Below, piece by piece: positions 19,855 to 27,865 of a DNA stretch of 64,000 nt; position 1 is the stretch's first letter, and every line of letters starts with the position of its first letter. The notes under the pieces were generated by a model, which ran no database searches, was not told where the DNA came from, and saw only the letters and a program-made list of their open reading frames with translations. Origin of the DNA: Massilia aurea (GTDB taxonomy: Bacteria > Pseudomonadota > Gammaproteobacteria > Burkholderiales > Burkholderiaceae_D); assembly GCF_024753205.1 (NCBI RefSeq), contig NZ_JANUGZ010000004.1, positions 124,001 to 188,000 of the forward strand, read 5' to 3'. The translations under genes were made by a program, and so were the position numbers.

Positions 19855-21171
19855 ATGCTGAAGAAAAAAAATCTCACGGGCTTGATTGCCGCTTCTCTCA
19901 CGACACTGCTGGCCGCGTGCGGCAGTACGCCCCTGCCACCCGATACCGGTTGTGGCATGCCAGGCGGATTGTGCAGCCCAGGCGCGTCAGTGACAAGTGG
20001 TGCGCCTGCCGCGCCTGCCGACTCTGCTTATACACCACCTGCGCCGCGTTCCGATAGCGGTGTCCAGACCAGTCCGGTCGAATTGCCGCCGAGCGCCGAC
20101 GGCAGCACGCCAAGTGCCGCGGCGGCGCCAAGCGGCCCGACCGTCCGCGTCGCGCTGCTCCTGCCCCTCGAATCGCAGGCGCTGGCCCAGCCCGCCGAAG
20201 CGGTGCGCGCCGGCTTCATGGCCGCGTACGACCAGCAGCGCGGCGGCGTTACCGTCAACCTCGTGCCCACCGGCGACTCGTCGCAGGCCGCCCTCGACGC
20301 TTACCGCATGGCGGCTGCAGAGAACGACATCGTCGTCGGTCCGCTCGCGCGCCCTGCTGTGGCGGCCCTGGCCACCAGCGGCGCCGTCACCAAGCCGACC
20401 ATCGCGCTGAACCACCCGCAGGTGGCGGCCGCGTTGCCGTCCAAGATGCTCGTCATCGGTTTTTCGCTCGAAGACGAAGCGCGCCAGGTGGCCGACTGGG
20501 CTGCCGCCGAGCAGCCGTCTGGCCAGGCACTGGTGCTGACCGGGCGCGCCACCTGGCAGCAGCGCCTGTCGGGCGCTTTCAGTGCGCGCTGGTCCGAACT
20601 GGGCCGCACCCAGAACACAGTCGAACTGCCGAACGCCGGCGGCTATGTCGACGGCAACGCACTGGCCGACCTGCGCGCGCGCCTGCAATCACAGCCGCCG
20701 CAACTGGTCTATGCGGCGCTTGACGCCAACAGCCTGCGCCAGGTGCGCAGCGCGCTGGGCACCTCGACGCCCACCTACGGCACGGCCTCGGTCAACCCGG
20801 GCCGCGACCCGGCCAGCATCCCGCCTGAGCTGGTCGGCGTGCGCATCCTCGACCTGCCATGGACCGTGCAGGCCGATCATCCGGCCGTGGCAAGCTACCC
20901 GAGCTGGAGCAGCGGCGGCCAGGGCCTCGACTTGCAGCGCCTGTACGCGCTGGGCATCGACGCTTACCGCATCGCACGCGAGCTGTCGCTGCGCCCGTCC
21001 GGCGCATTCGAGCTCGACGGCGCCACGGGCCGCCTGTCGATCGACATGGGCCAGGGCGCGCGCGCGTTCCGCCGCGTCGAAACCGGCGTCGTCGTGCGCG
21101 ATGCGATGCCTGGCGCCGATGGCGCCGCCGTCACCGGCCGCGTGTTCGAAGCGGTCTCCACCGGCCAGTGA
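19855..21171 (+). CDS. lpoA: LppC/LpoA-type penicillin-binding-protein activator lipoprotein
   Basis: 438-residue lipoprotein. The signal peptide MLKKKNLTGLIAASLTTLLAAC ends in an LAAC lipobox, followed by a Pro/Ser-rich linker (to about residue 95). The C-terminal domain has the periplasmic-binding-protein-like fold of LpoA (VRVALLLPLESQALAQPAEAV, NDIVVGPLARPAV). In E. coli the outer-membrane LpoA reaches across the periplasm to activate PBP1A. The N-terminal TPR domain of E. coli LpoA (678 aa) is absent, as in other short betaproteobacterial homologues. The gene order with yraN, diaA and dolP supports the assignment. Confidence 0.85.
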   Translation: MLKKKNLTGLIAASLTTLLAACGSTPLPPDTGCGMPGGLCSPGASVTSGAPAAPADSAYTPPAPRSDSGVQTSPVELPPSADGSTPSAAAAPSGPTVRVALLLPLESQALAQPAEAVRAGFMAAYDQQRGGVTVNLVPTGDSSQAALDAYRMAAAENDIVVGPLARPAVAALATSGAVTKPTIALNHPQVAAALPSKMLVIGFSLEDEARQVADWAAAEQPSGQALVLTGRATWQQRLSGAFSARWSELGRTQNTVELPNAGGYVDGNALADLRARLQSQPPQLVYAALDANSLRQVRSALGTSTPTYGTASVNPGRDPASIPPELVGVRILDLPWTVQADHPAVASYPSWSSGGQGLDLQRLYALGIDAYRIARELSLRPSGAFELDGATGRLSIDMGQGARAFRRVETGVVVRDAMPGADGAAVTGRVFEAVSTGQ

Positions 21172-21172
21172 C

Positions 21173-21532
21173 ATGTGGCCCGGGCGCCTGTCCCAACGGC
21201 AGGCCCAGGGTCACCAGTATGAACTTGCCGCCAGCGCCTATCTGCGCCGCCGCAGGCTGGCGCCGATGGAAGAAAACTTTCGCTGCAAGGGCGGTGAAAT
21301 TGACTTGATCATGCGCGACGGCGCCACCCTCGTGTTCGTTGAGGTACGCCAGCGCGCCAGCAGCAGCCAGGGCGGCGCCGCAGCCAGCATCACACCGGCC
21401 AAGATCCGGCGCCTGGTCTGCGCAGCACAGGTGTACCTGCTGCGCTTTCCTGTCACCCCGCCCTGCCGCTTCGACGTGGTGGCCATCGATGGCGAACAGA
21501 TCGAGTGGCTGCAGAACGTGATTGAAGTGTAA
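21173..21532 (+). CDS. yraN: YraN-family UPF0102 protein (nuclease fold)
   Basis: 119 residues from the ATG at 21173, one base after the lpoA stop; the frame is open much further upstream but overlaps lpoA there. It has the UPF0102 pattern with a PD-(D/E)XK-like core: QGHQYELAASAYLRRR, NFRCKGGEIDLIMRDGATLVFVEVRQR (Glu/Asp ... ExR), ITPAKIRRL and RFDVVAID. Related to Holliday-junction-resolvase folds, but no activity is established for YraN. Part of the lpoA-yraN-diaA-dolP cluster. Confidence 0.9.
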   Translation: MWPGRLSQRQAQGHQYELAASAYLRRRRLAPMEENFRCKGGEIDLIMRDGATLVFVEVRQRASSSQGGAAASITPAKIRRLVCAAQVYLLRFPVTPPCRFDVVAIDGEQIEWLQNVIEV

Positions 21533-21574
21533 GCAATTTTTACCGACCTTGCCCAGTGCCCCTTGCTACTACAC

Positions 21575-21580
21575 TATAAT
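21575..21580 (+). promoter_or_regulatory. consensus -10 element for a near-leaderless diaA transcript
   Basis: A perfect TATAAT ends 8 bp before the diaA ATG (21589), with no Shine-Dalgarno sequence between. Transcription starting about 7 nt downstream would begin at or beside the start codon. A -35 box at normal spacing is poor (TTGCCC is 20 bp away). Confidence 0.45.
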
Positions 21581-21588
21581 CCTCGGCT

Positions 21589-22185
21589 ATGAATACACAA
21601 CGCATCCTCGCTCACTTCCAGGAGAGCGCTGACCTGAAGATGAGGTCGGCTGCAACACTGGCTCCCCATATTTCGCAGGCGGTCGAACTCATGTTCGGCG
21701 CCCTGTCCAATGGCAACAAGATCCTGGCCTGCGGTAACGGCGGTTCGGCCGCCGACTGCCAGCACTTTGCTGCCGAGCTGGTCGGGCGCTTTGAGCGCGA
21801 GCGCTTCCCGCTCCCGGCCATCGCGCTGACCACCGACACGTCGATCCTGACTGCCGTCGGCAACGACTACAGCTTCCGCGAAATCTATTCCAAGCAGGTG
21901 CAGGCCTTCGGTCAGGCCGGCGACATCCTGCTGGCCATTTCCACTTCGGGCAACTCGGGCAATGTGCTCGCTGCGGTCGAAGCGGCGCTCGAGCGCGAAA
22001 TGCGCATCGTGGCGTTCACAGGCAAGGACGGCGGCCAGTTGGCCAAGCTGCTGACCGACGCCGACGTCCACGTCAACGTCCCGCATTCGCGCACTGCGCG
22101 GATCCAGGAAGTTCACCTGTGCGCCATTCACTGCATCTGCGACGGCATCGACGTCGCGCTGTTCGGAGGAGACGAGAATGCGTAA
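21589..22185 (+). CDS. diaA: DnaA initiator-associating SIS protein DiaA / GmhA-like
   Basis: 198-residue SIS-domain protein. Motifs: [66 protein letters not shown] and [18 protein letters not shown]. DiaA stimulates DnaA assembly at oriC, while the closely related GmhA isomerises sedoheptulose-7-phosphate for LPS heptose. The position between yraN and a dolP-like gene, as in E. coli, argues for diaA. Its last 8 bp overlap the dolP start. Confidence 0.88.
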   Translation: MNTQRILAHFQESADLKMRSAATLAPHISQAVELMFGALSNGNKILACGNGGSAADCQHFAAELVGRFERERFPLPAIALTTDTSILTAVGNDYSFREIYSKQVQAFGQAGDILLAISTSGNSGNVLAAVEAALEREMRIVAFTGKDGGQLAKLLTDADVHVNVPHSRTARIQEVHLCAIHCICDGIDVALFGGDENA

Positions 22186-22825
22186 TACCCGCCGGCCTAT
22201 GGCCGTGCTGTTGACGAAAGTCGTTCTGGGCTCGGCCCTGCTGGCATCGCTGTCGGGCTGCTTCGGCCTGATCGTCGGCGCCGGCATCGGCAGCGCCGTA
22301 TCGGCGGTCGACCGCCGCACGCTGGGCGCCCAGACCGAAGACAAGTCGGTCACGGTCAAGGCCGAGATCAAGATGCGCGAAGTCACCAATGGCAACGGCA
22401 ACATCAACGTCACGAGCTTCAACCGCAAGGTGCTGCTCACCGGCGAAGTACGCGACGAGGCCATGAAGGCTGCGGCCGAGCGCGAAGTGCGCAAGATCGA
22501 GAACGTGGTGTCGGTCATCAACGAACTGAAGATTTCGGGTTCGTCGAGCTACACGTCGCGCTCAAGCGATGCGCTCATCACCACCAAGGTCAAGGCCAGC
22601 CTGGTCGACATGAAGACGGTGTCGGCGATCTCGTTCAAGGTCACGACCGAACGCGGCGTGGTCTACCTGATGGGTCTTGTCACCCCGCGCGAAGGCAATA
22701 TCGCTGCCGACGTCGCCAAGGGCGTCTCGGGCGTGACAAGCGTGGTGAAGATCTTCGAATACATCACCGAAGAAGACGCACGCGCCAAGCAGGCCAACGC
22801 GCAGAACGCACCGCAGGGTTCCTGA
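22178..22825 (+). CDS. dolP: dual-BON-domain outer-membrane lipoprotein, DolP-like
   Basis: 215 residues. Signal peptide with lipobox LSGC (Cys near residue 28), followed by two BON domains (residues ~70-125 and ~135-195; [23 protein letters not shown] and [22 protein letters not shown]). DolP (YraP) supports outer-membrane integrity and BAM function and binds anionic lipids in E. coli. GGAGACGAGA precedes the ATG at 22178, inside the end of diaA, so the two are translationally coupled. A strong terminator follows. Confidence 0.9.
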   Translation: MRNTRRPMAVLLTKVVLGSALLASLSGCFGLIVGAGIGSAVSAVDRRTLGAQTEDKSVTVKAEIKMREVTNGNGNINVTSFNRKVLLTGEVRDEAMKAAAEREVRKIENVVSVINELKISGSSSYTSRSSDALITTKVKASLVDMKTVSAISFKVTTERGVVYLMGLVTPREGNIAADVAKGVSGVTSVVKIFEYITEEDARAKQANAQNAPQGS

Positions 22826-22849
22826 ACCCCGGGTGCATGCGCACCATGC

Positions 22850-22888
22850 AAAAAAGCGGCAGGGCTATAATGGCCCTGCCGCTTTTTT
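22850..22888 (+). terminator. strong bidirectional terminator after dolP
   Basis: AAAAAAGCGGCAGGGC (22850-22865), 7-nt loop, GCCCTGCCGCTTTTTT (22873-22888): a 16-bp stem including A- and T-runs on either side, 25 bp after the dolP stop. Confidence 0.93.
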
Positions 22889-22905
22889 TATGATGATCGC
22901 CGACC

Positions 22906-23424
22906 ATGACCGCATCCATAACCTCCCGCTCCTGGATCAAGCCTGCCGCCATCGGCGCCGTCGTGCTGGCGCTGGCCGGTATCGGCTACGCGTCGCTGGC
23001 CAGCAGCACGCCGGCCCCGGACGTCACGTTCATCAGCATCGCCGGCGACAAGGTGTCGACGCAGTCGCTGCGCGGCAAAGTCGTGATGGTCAACTTCTGG
23101 GCCACGTCGTGCGTCACCTGCGTCAAGGAGATGCCTGACATGGTCGCGACCTACAACAAGTACAAGGCCCAGGGCCTGGAATTCGTCGCCGTCGCGATGC
23201 AGTACGACCGGCCCGACTACGTGCTGAACTTCGCCGAGCAGCGCAAGCTGCCATTTACCGTGGCGCTTGATTCAGCGGGCGATATCGCGCGCCAGTTCGG
23301 CGATGTCACGCTCACGCCCACCACCTTTTTGATCGACAAACAGGGCCGCATCATCAAGACCTATGTCGGCGCGCCGGACTTCGGCGCGGTGCACAAGCTG
23401 ATCGAGAAAGAGCTGGCCGGCTGA
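22906..23424 (+). CDS. TlpA/ResA-family thiol-disulfide oxidoreductase
   Basis: 172 residues: N-terminal membrane anchor or signal (AAIGAVVLALAGIGYASL) and a thioredoxin fold with active site WATSCVTCVKEMP (CxxC, Cys69 and Cys72), then PTTFLIDKQGRIIKTYVG with the cis-proline. Such periplasmic TlpA/ResA proteins reduce or oxidise apocytochrome and other extracytoplasmic thiols. Here the usual CxPC is CVTC, which should alter the redox potential. No cytochrome-maturation genes are adjacent, so the partner is unknown. It ends 6 bp from the convergent thioesterase gene. Confidence 0.85.
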   Translation: MTASITSRSWIKPAAIGAVVLALAGIGYASLASSTPAPDVTFISIAGDKVSTQSLRGKVVMVNFWATSCVTCVKEMPDMVATYNKYKAQGLEFVAVAMQYDRPDYVLNFAEQRKLPFTVALDSAGDIARQFGDVTLTPTTFLIDKQGRIIKTYVGAPDFGAVHKLIEKELAG

Positions 23425-23430
23425 TCCTGG

Positions 23431-23853
23431 TTATGCCTTCGGATACAGGATCATCTGCGTGCAGCGAAACAGCGCGATGGTCTTGCCGCTGGCCTTGTCC
23501 GTGACGGTGGCATCCCAGATCTGCGTCGTGCGGCCCAGGTGCACGGCGGTGGCAACGCAGGCAATGGTGCCTTCGCGCGCGGTGCCCAGGTGGTTCGATT
23601 TCAATTCGATCGTCGTGAAGTTCTGCGCGCCTTCCGGCAGATTGCTGATGCAGCCGTAGCCGGCGCAGGTATCGGCCAGCGTAACCACGCTGCCGGCGTG
23701 CAGGTAGCCATTTGGCGCCAGCAGGTGTGGCGCGACGGGCATCTCGGCGGCCAGCTTGCCGGGGCTAACCTCCGTAATCTGGATGCCCAGGTGGCCAGGC
23801 AGGTACGTTGCGCCGAAGGTATTGAAGGCGTCAGGGGTGTGTGGAATGCTCAT
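23431..23853 (-). CDS. PaaI-type hotdog-fold thioesterase
   Basis: 140 residues with a single hotdog fold: LGIQITEVSPGKLAAEMPV, the active-site segment PNGYLHAGSVVTLADTCAGYG (HAG, with the helix Asp/Thr), IELKSNHLGTAREGTIAC, and a RTTQIWDATVTD strand. PaaI/YbgC-like enzymes hydrolyse acyl- or aryl-CoA thioesters. The specific thioester is not evident. It begins 57 bp from the convergently oriented end of the helicase. Confidence 0.85.
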   Translation of the reverse strand: MSIPHTPDAFNTFGATYLPGHLGIQITEVSPGKLAAEMPVAPHLLAPNGYLHAGSVVTLADTCAGYGCISNLPEGAQNFTTIELKSNHLGTAREGTIACVATAVHLGRTTQIWDATVTDKASGKTIALFRCTQMILYPKA

Positions 23854-23910
23854 GGGGTTGTCTCGGTGTTTTTATGAAAGCGGCATCGTACACCGAGACC
23901 ACGGCCGGCG

Positions 23911-25917
23911 TCAGCGGCGCCGCCCCTCATGGTGCTTGCCACCCTTGCCGCTACTCTTCCCACCATGCCGCTGCCGGGCCGCCGCGTTCTGCTGCTGCAG
24001 CAGTGCATCGATGCGTTCGGACGCCTCGCGCGCCAGCTCCTGCGCCAGCGCGATGCTCGGGAAGTAGTCCGGCGCCCGGTATCCCAGCCACGCATAGGCC
24101 GAATACACGCGGCACTGGTCCTCGACCTCTTGCAGGTTCATGTAGAACAGCTGCTGCGGATTGCTGTGGCCGTGCAGCTTGACGACGATTTTCTTGGCCA
24201 GCGACAGGCACCAGTGTTCCCACGCCTTCTGCAGCGCCGGCACGCGGCTCGAGATCGGCACCAGGGAGAGCATGAACTTGTCGGCCACTGACAGCGGCAG
24301 TGTATCGAGCCACTCGGCGCGCTCATTCTGGTCTTCGGTGATGCGCGGGTAGAAAAAACCGTCCGGCACATCGATATTGTGGACAAACCGCTTGAGCAGC
24401 TTGACCAGCGACGTCTCGCCCGTCACCGACGAAATGCGGTGCAGCTGCTCGAGCGACGGCGCGACCGCGAAGCCGCTCGTTGCCACCGCCGGGATTTTTT
24501 CCTTCATCAGTGAACGCATGACCTGGTGCGTCTCGTCGTCATAGCCGACCACGAAGCCTTCGTCGTGCACGCCGTAGCGCCCTGCCCGGCCCGCGATCTG
24601 CTTGGCCAGCGCAGCGGAGATTTCTTCTTCCTCGACGCCGTTGTACTTGACCGTGGTCGTCATCACGATGCGCGCGATCGGCATGTTCAGCCCCATCGCC
24701 AGCGCATCGGTGCCGACCACGATGTCGGCTTGGCCGTCGCGGAAACGCTCGGCCTGCGCGCGGCGCACCTCGGGCGACAGGTTGCCGTAGACGGTGGCCA
24801 CCGACAGCCCCTTGTCGGTGATCATGTCACGCCACTTGAGCACCTCGCGACGCGAGAACGCGATCACGGCGTCGCCGCGGCGCAGGTTCGACAGCTTGCG
24901 CACGGCCATCGGTTCCATCTCCAGAGGGCCCATCCGCTTGAGCACATGCACCTCGAGCGGCACATCGAGCCGCTCGGCCAGCGCCTCGATCGCACGGCGC
25001 GCTTCGGGTGCGCCGACCAGGTACACGACCGCCGCCGGCGCGCCGCACACGGCGGCAGTCCAGGCGGCGCCGCGGTCGCGGTCGGCCAGCATCTGGATCT
25101 CGTCGATCACGGCCACGTCGATCGGCGTTTTCGAGTCGAGCATTTCGACGGTGCTGGCGACGTGCGTCGCGCCCTCCACCAGGCGCCGTTCCTCGCCCGT
25201 GATCAGGCTGACCTTGATCGCTTCGCCATGCGGGCGCGCAGCCTGCAGGCGCTCGTAGTTTTCCAGCGCCAGCAGGCGCAGCGGCGCCAGGTACACGCCG
25301 CTCGGCGCCTTGGCCAGCGCTTCCATCGCGCGGTGCGTCTTGCCCGAGTTGGTGGGGCCCAAGAGCGCGATGAACTTGCGGCCCATGCGGCTGGCGACGT
25401 CGAACGAGCGCGGGTACTCGGCCAGGTTGATGCTTTCCTTGGTGCGCGCCGCGTGCCGCTCTTCGGCGTCGCGCTCGATCGCGTGGGTCAGCCGCTGCGA
25501 AATCCGCTGGAACACATACTCGGCCGGCTCGGACGTTTGCAGTTCGTCCAGCACATCGAGAAACAGCATCGGGTCGTAGCCGGCGTCGTCGGCGTCGTCT
25601 GCCAGATCGCGCACGAATTCCTCGGCGTCCTGGTGCAGGCGCGCGAGGTCGGCGTCACCGGTGCGCTCTTCGATCAGCGCGCGCCGCCCGGCTGCGTCCA
25701 GCTTGCGCCACTTGCTCGGCTTGGCCAGCACGCCGCGCGACGGCACCAGGCGGTACGGCACCTGCAAGCCTTCGTAGCGCACCGTGCCCGAGAAGCGCAG
25801 GAACACGCGGCCTTCCAGTTTGACCAGTTCGATGCCGCGCGCGGCCAGGTCAAGTTCGCGCTCGAGCACGGCGTCGTCGGTGAGGTCGGATGGAGAAGAG
25901 TCTTGGAAGTCGGTCAT
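23911..25917 (-). CDS. SUV3-like superfamily 2 RNA/DNA helicase
   Basis: 668 residues from the ATG at 25917; the frame is open to 26019 but that part overlaps the repeat next to it. Helicase motifs: Walker A GPTNSGKTH (187-195), PLRLLALENYERL (Ia), STVEMLD, DEIQ (272-275, motif II), then in RecA domain 2 VIAFSRREVLKWRDM, VVGTDALAMGLNMPI and QIAGRAGRYG (motif VI). SUV3-type C-terminal sequence follows. The mitochondrial SUV3 helicase works with an exoribonuclease in RNA decay; bacterial roles are little known. The N-terminal ~170 residues are acidic and family-variable; the C-terminus ends in a Lys/Arg/His-rich tail. Confidence 0.9.
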   Translation of the reverse strand: MTDFQDSSPSDLTDDAVLERELDLAARGIELVKLEGRVFLRFSGTVRYEGLQVPYRLVPSRGVLAKPSKWRKLDAAGRRALIEERTGDADLARLHQDAEEFVRDLADDADDAGYDPMLFLDVLDELQTSEPAEYVFQRISQRLTHAIERDAEERHAARTKESINLAEYPRSFDVASRMGRKFIALLGPTNSGKTHRAMEALAKAPSGVYLAPLRLLALENYERLQAARPHGEAIKVSLITGEERRLVEGATHVASTVEMLDSKTPIDVAVIDEIQMLADRDRGAAWTAAVCGAPAAVVYLVGAPEARRAIEALAERLDVPLEVHVLKRMGPLEMEPMAVRKLSNLRRGDAVIAFSRREVLKWRDMITDKGLSVATVYGNLSPEVRRAQAERFRDGQADIVVGTDALAMGLNMPIARIVMTTTVKYNGVEEEEISAALAKQIAGRAGRYGVHDEGFVVGYDDETHQVMRSLMKEKIPAVATSGFAVAPSLEQLHRISSVTGETSLVKLLKRFVHNIDVPDGFFYPRITEDQNERAEWLDTLPLSVADKFMLSLVPISSRVPALQKAWEHWCLSLAKKIVVKLHGHSNPQQLFYMNLQEVEDQCRVYSAYAWLGYRAPDYFPSIALAQELAREASERIDALLQQQNAAARQRHGGKSSGKGGKHHEGRRR

Positions 25918-25980
25918 GGCGCAGTGCTGAAGTTCGATGGTGTCACTATATCGCGGCGGCGGCGGATGCAACGTCCGGGA

Positions 25981-26052
25981 GACAGACGGCAAAAAGGGAC
26001 GGCAGCGCCGTCCCTTCATGTGTCCGCGCTGCAGTGGGTGTTACGCCGCCAC
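25981..26052. repeat. left 72-bp direct repeat of the island (duplicated lipA 3' end)
   Basis: Matches 37789-37860 at 70 of 72 positions (differences at 26007 and 26018). It contains a copy of the lipA terminator (stem 25994-26002 / 26008-26016) and, at 26041-26052, the last three sense codons and stop of lipA on the minus strand. No lipA body follows here, so this is a detached duplicate of the 3' end. Confidence 0.95.
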
Positions 26053-26063
26053 TGTGAACTATC

Positions 26064-26150
26064 AGCAGTTAATGAGACAAAACGGTCACTTATCCCCAAT
26101 TTTAGTCAGAACAAAACGAGACAAGAGTTAGCAGTTCTTGAGACTAACGG
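26064..26150. repeat. short direct repeats at the left island end
   Basis: AGCAGTTAATGAGAC (26064-26078, continuing to AACGG at 26085) recurs as AGCAGTTCTTGAGAC (26130-26144, continuing to AACGG at 26150), with a third related AAAACGAGACAAGAG at 26113-26127. The array starts 11 bp inside the island, whose first bases are TGTGAAC. Arrays of this kind at an element terminus resemble binding sites for Tn7/Mu-type DDE transposases (inference). Confidence 0.55.
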
Positions 26151-26239
26151 CGGAGCTACGCCCCACCTTTCCATGCTACATGAGCGTTACGATAACATTT
26201 CATTCTAAGCGTTGCGAACAATCACTACTTCGAAGTTAC

Positions 26240-27484
26240 TCAGGCGAAAAGCTTGCAACCTTTCCAACCGCGATGCTCTTGCCGACTGCTGACGAACGTA
26301 GCAAATTTACAGTTCTCGGATAGGAGCAAATCATGCCGAAAAGGGATAGGCACGGGTACAGGTTTCACCTCAATGGGTCCCGAGAAGACCACCATAGCAA
26401 GGCCTTTTTCTCGCTCAAACAGCATTTCGCAGAGGCCCGCGAACGGATTACCAGGGTTATTTGCCTCAATGACAGAAGCGGAGGAGTCATTCATGAACTG
26501 GAGTGCTAAAGCACCGGGACGCCGCTTGGTAAGCTGACGATCAATCGCATCCTTTGCGACGTCCTCAGCCTTATCCCACAACGTGAACTCCCCAGTCCAT
26601 GCAATGCGGAGCCCTCTCCACCCTTGCGCTGACTCTTTTGGGCTGATGAATGCTAAGGTCGCTCCGGGAAGGCTGGAGGCTGCATCGAAGCATGCATCTT
26701 CATTTGCCAGATCCGAAGGTACAGTAATGCTCGAGCGCACGATCTCAAATCCGTCAAAAACGCCATTTGACCGATCATCAAGAACGTCAACAATCTGTCC
26801 TACTAAATTCACAAGCTTGCGCTCGTCGGTTGGAATGGCTCTGGAAACGTTGATGCTGAGAATGTTTGCTTCCCCCGGACGAGCAGGGATGTATGAGAAC
26901 ATGTCTGAGGACTTCATACACACCTCTAGCAGTCGCTGGCCGTCATACAGGGTGACCCGCGCGCCTTTATCACCGGCAAACGACTTGCATTCCAGCTCGA
27001 ACGTAGGGAGTCCTTGTAACGGAGTCACCAACAGGTCAAAGGTCCCATCGTCACTGGCACTTTCCGGCCAGTGGATCTGGCACTGTTTTTTCAGAAGTAT
27101 CTCGGCGACATAAAGCTCAAAATGAAGGGCTCGCATGTCCGCGGGATTCTTCAAGGCCCCTTCAAATCTCCTTTCAAGGCCATGTGGGCCAGGTAGGCCA
27201 CCCCTCAGCTTTTCACACCACGCTGCAATGCGATTGGCGAGCAAGATCGCTTCGACAATCCCTATCCAATTGGCACCGGAGTCGACTATGCACTCCTGAC
27301 GGTCCCATCGCGTAAGCCCAAAGGCGAACCAGTTTTCCACCTCCAGTTGCCCGGTTCTTAGCGAAAAGCCTCGCTGTGCCTCCTCGTACTTTCGCACAAC
27401 CTTTAACCATGGCTTATCTGGAAATATCCGTGATATTCGCTCGTACATGACTGGTAAGAGCAAGGCGGTTGGGATCAGTTTCAT
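26240..27484 (-). CDS. unknown protein with PD-(D/E)XK nuclease-like core
   Basis: 414-residue protein of no family I recognise. Around residues 120-170 it has the order expected of a restriction-endonuclease-like fold: a helix with Glu (ALHFELYVAEIL, Glu123), then FDLLVTPLQGLPTFELECKSF with Asp150 and the Glu165-x-Lys167 pair. The rest is a mixed alpha/beta sequence without signal peptide or membrane segments. The ATG start at 27484 has only a weak ribosome site. First gene inside the left end of the island and transcribed toward it. A nuclease in a defence module is inferred from the motif and context. Confidence 0.6.
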   Translation of the reverse strand: MKLIPTALLLPVMYERISRIFPDKPWLKVVRKYEEAQRGFSLRTGQLEVENWFAFGLTRWDRQECIVDSGANWIGIVEAILLANRIAAWCEKLRGGLPGPHGLERRFEGALKNPADMRALHFELYVAEILLKKQCQIHWPESASDDGTFDLLVTPLQGLPTFELECKSFAGDKGARVTLYDGQRLLEVCMKSSDMFSYIPARPGEANILSINVSRAIPTDERKLVNLVGQIVDVLDDRSNGVFDGFEIVRSSITVPSDLANEDACFDAASSLPGATLAFISPKESAQGWRGLRIAWTGEFTLWDKAEDVAKDAIDRQLTKRRPGALALQFMNDSSASVIEANNPGNPFAGLCEMLFEREKGLAMVVFSGPIEVKPVPVPIPFRHDLLLSENCKFATFVSSRQEHRGWKGCKLFA

Positions 27485-27865
27485 GTTGACATAACCTATG
27501 TATAGCTGTCCAAAGAAGCTCCGATTCTTCGTTTCGAACTCGCCGGTTCGAGGGTGAAGGTTAGTGCTGTATACCTATCGCTCAAGGGCATAGCCTTCGT
27601 TGAGAGGCCGCTTTCGCCTCATAACTTGGGCATTATGGGCGGCACCCACCTCCTTGCGACCGGTCGGGCCGACAACTCGAACGGCTGCATTTGGCCGAAC
27701 CCGGCCGTTGAGCTCAGCATAGCAGGTTGCCAAGGCCGAAAAATCGCAGAGTGTCACGAAGGACCGGGCCCGACCCAAAGCAGACTGTCATCCCTCTTTA
27801 AGACTGCAGACACAGGCACGCATGCATGCATGCATGCATGCAGGCTCGCGGTGGCGCGCCAAATT
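27485..27865. other. 381-bp spacer without a supported gene
   Basis: Both strands carry only short frames with unnatural composition. The segment about 27575-27780 is GC-richer than its surroundings and looks like a decayed intergenic repeat. A tetranucleotide repeat, (GCAT)5 plus GCA, lies at 27820-27842, 24 bp beyond the stop of the PLD-like gene. Confidence 0.5.
27820..27842. repeat. (GCAT)5 simple-sequence repeat
   Basis: Five perfect GCAT units (27820-27839) followed by GCA. Each unit is palindrome-like, so slippage or cruciform formation is possible. It lies between genes rather than inside one, just past the end of the minus-strand PLD-like gene. Confidence 0.9.

Noticed and set aside
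22866..22871. TATAAT as a promoter for the TlpA-like gene
   Set aside because: It lies in the loop of the strong terminator and has no -35 box at 16-18 bp; probably coincidental.
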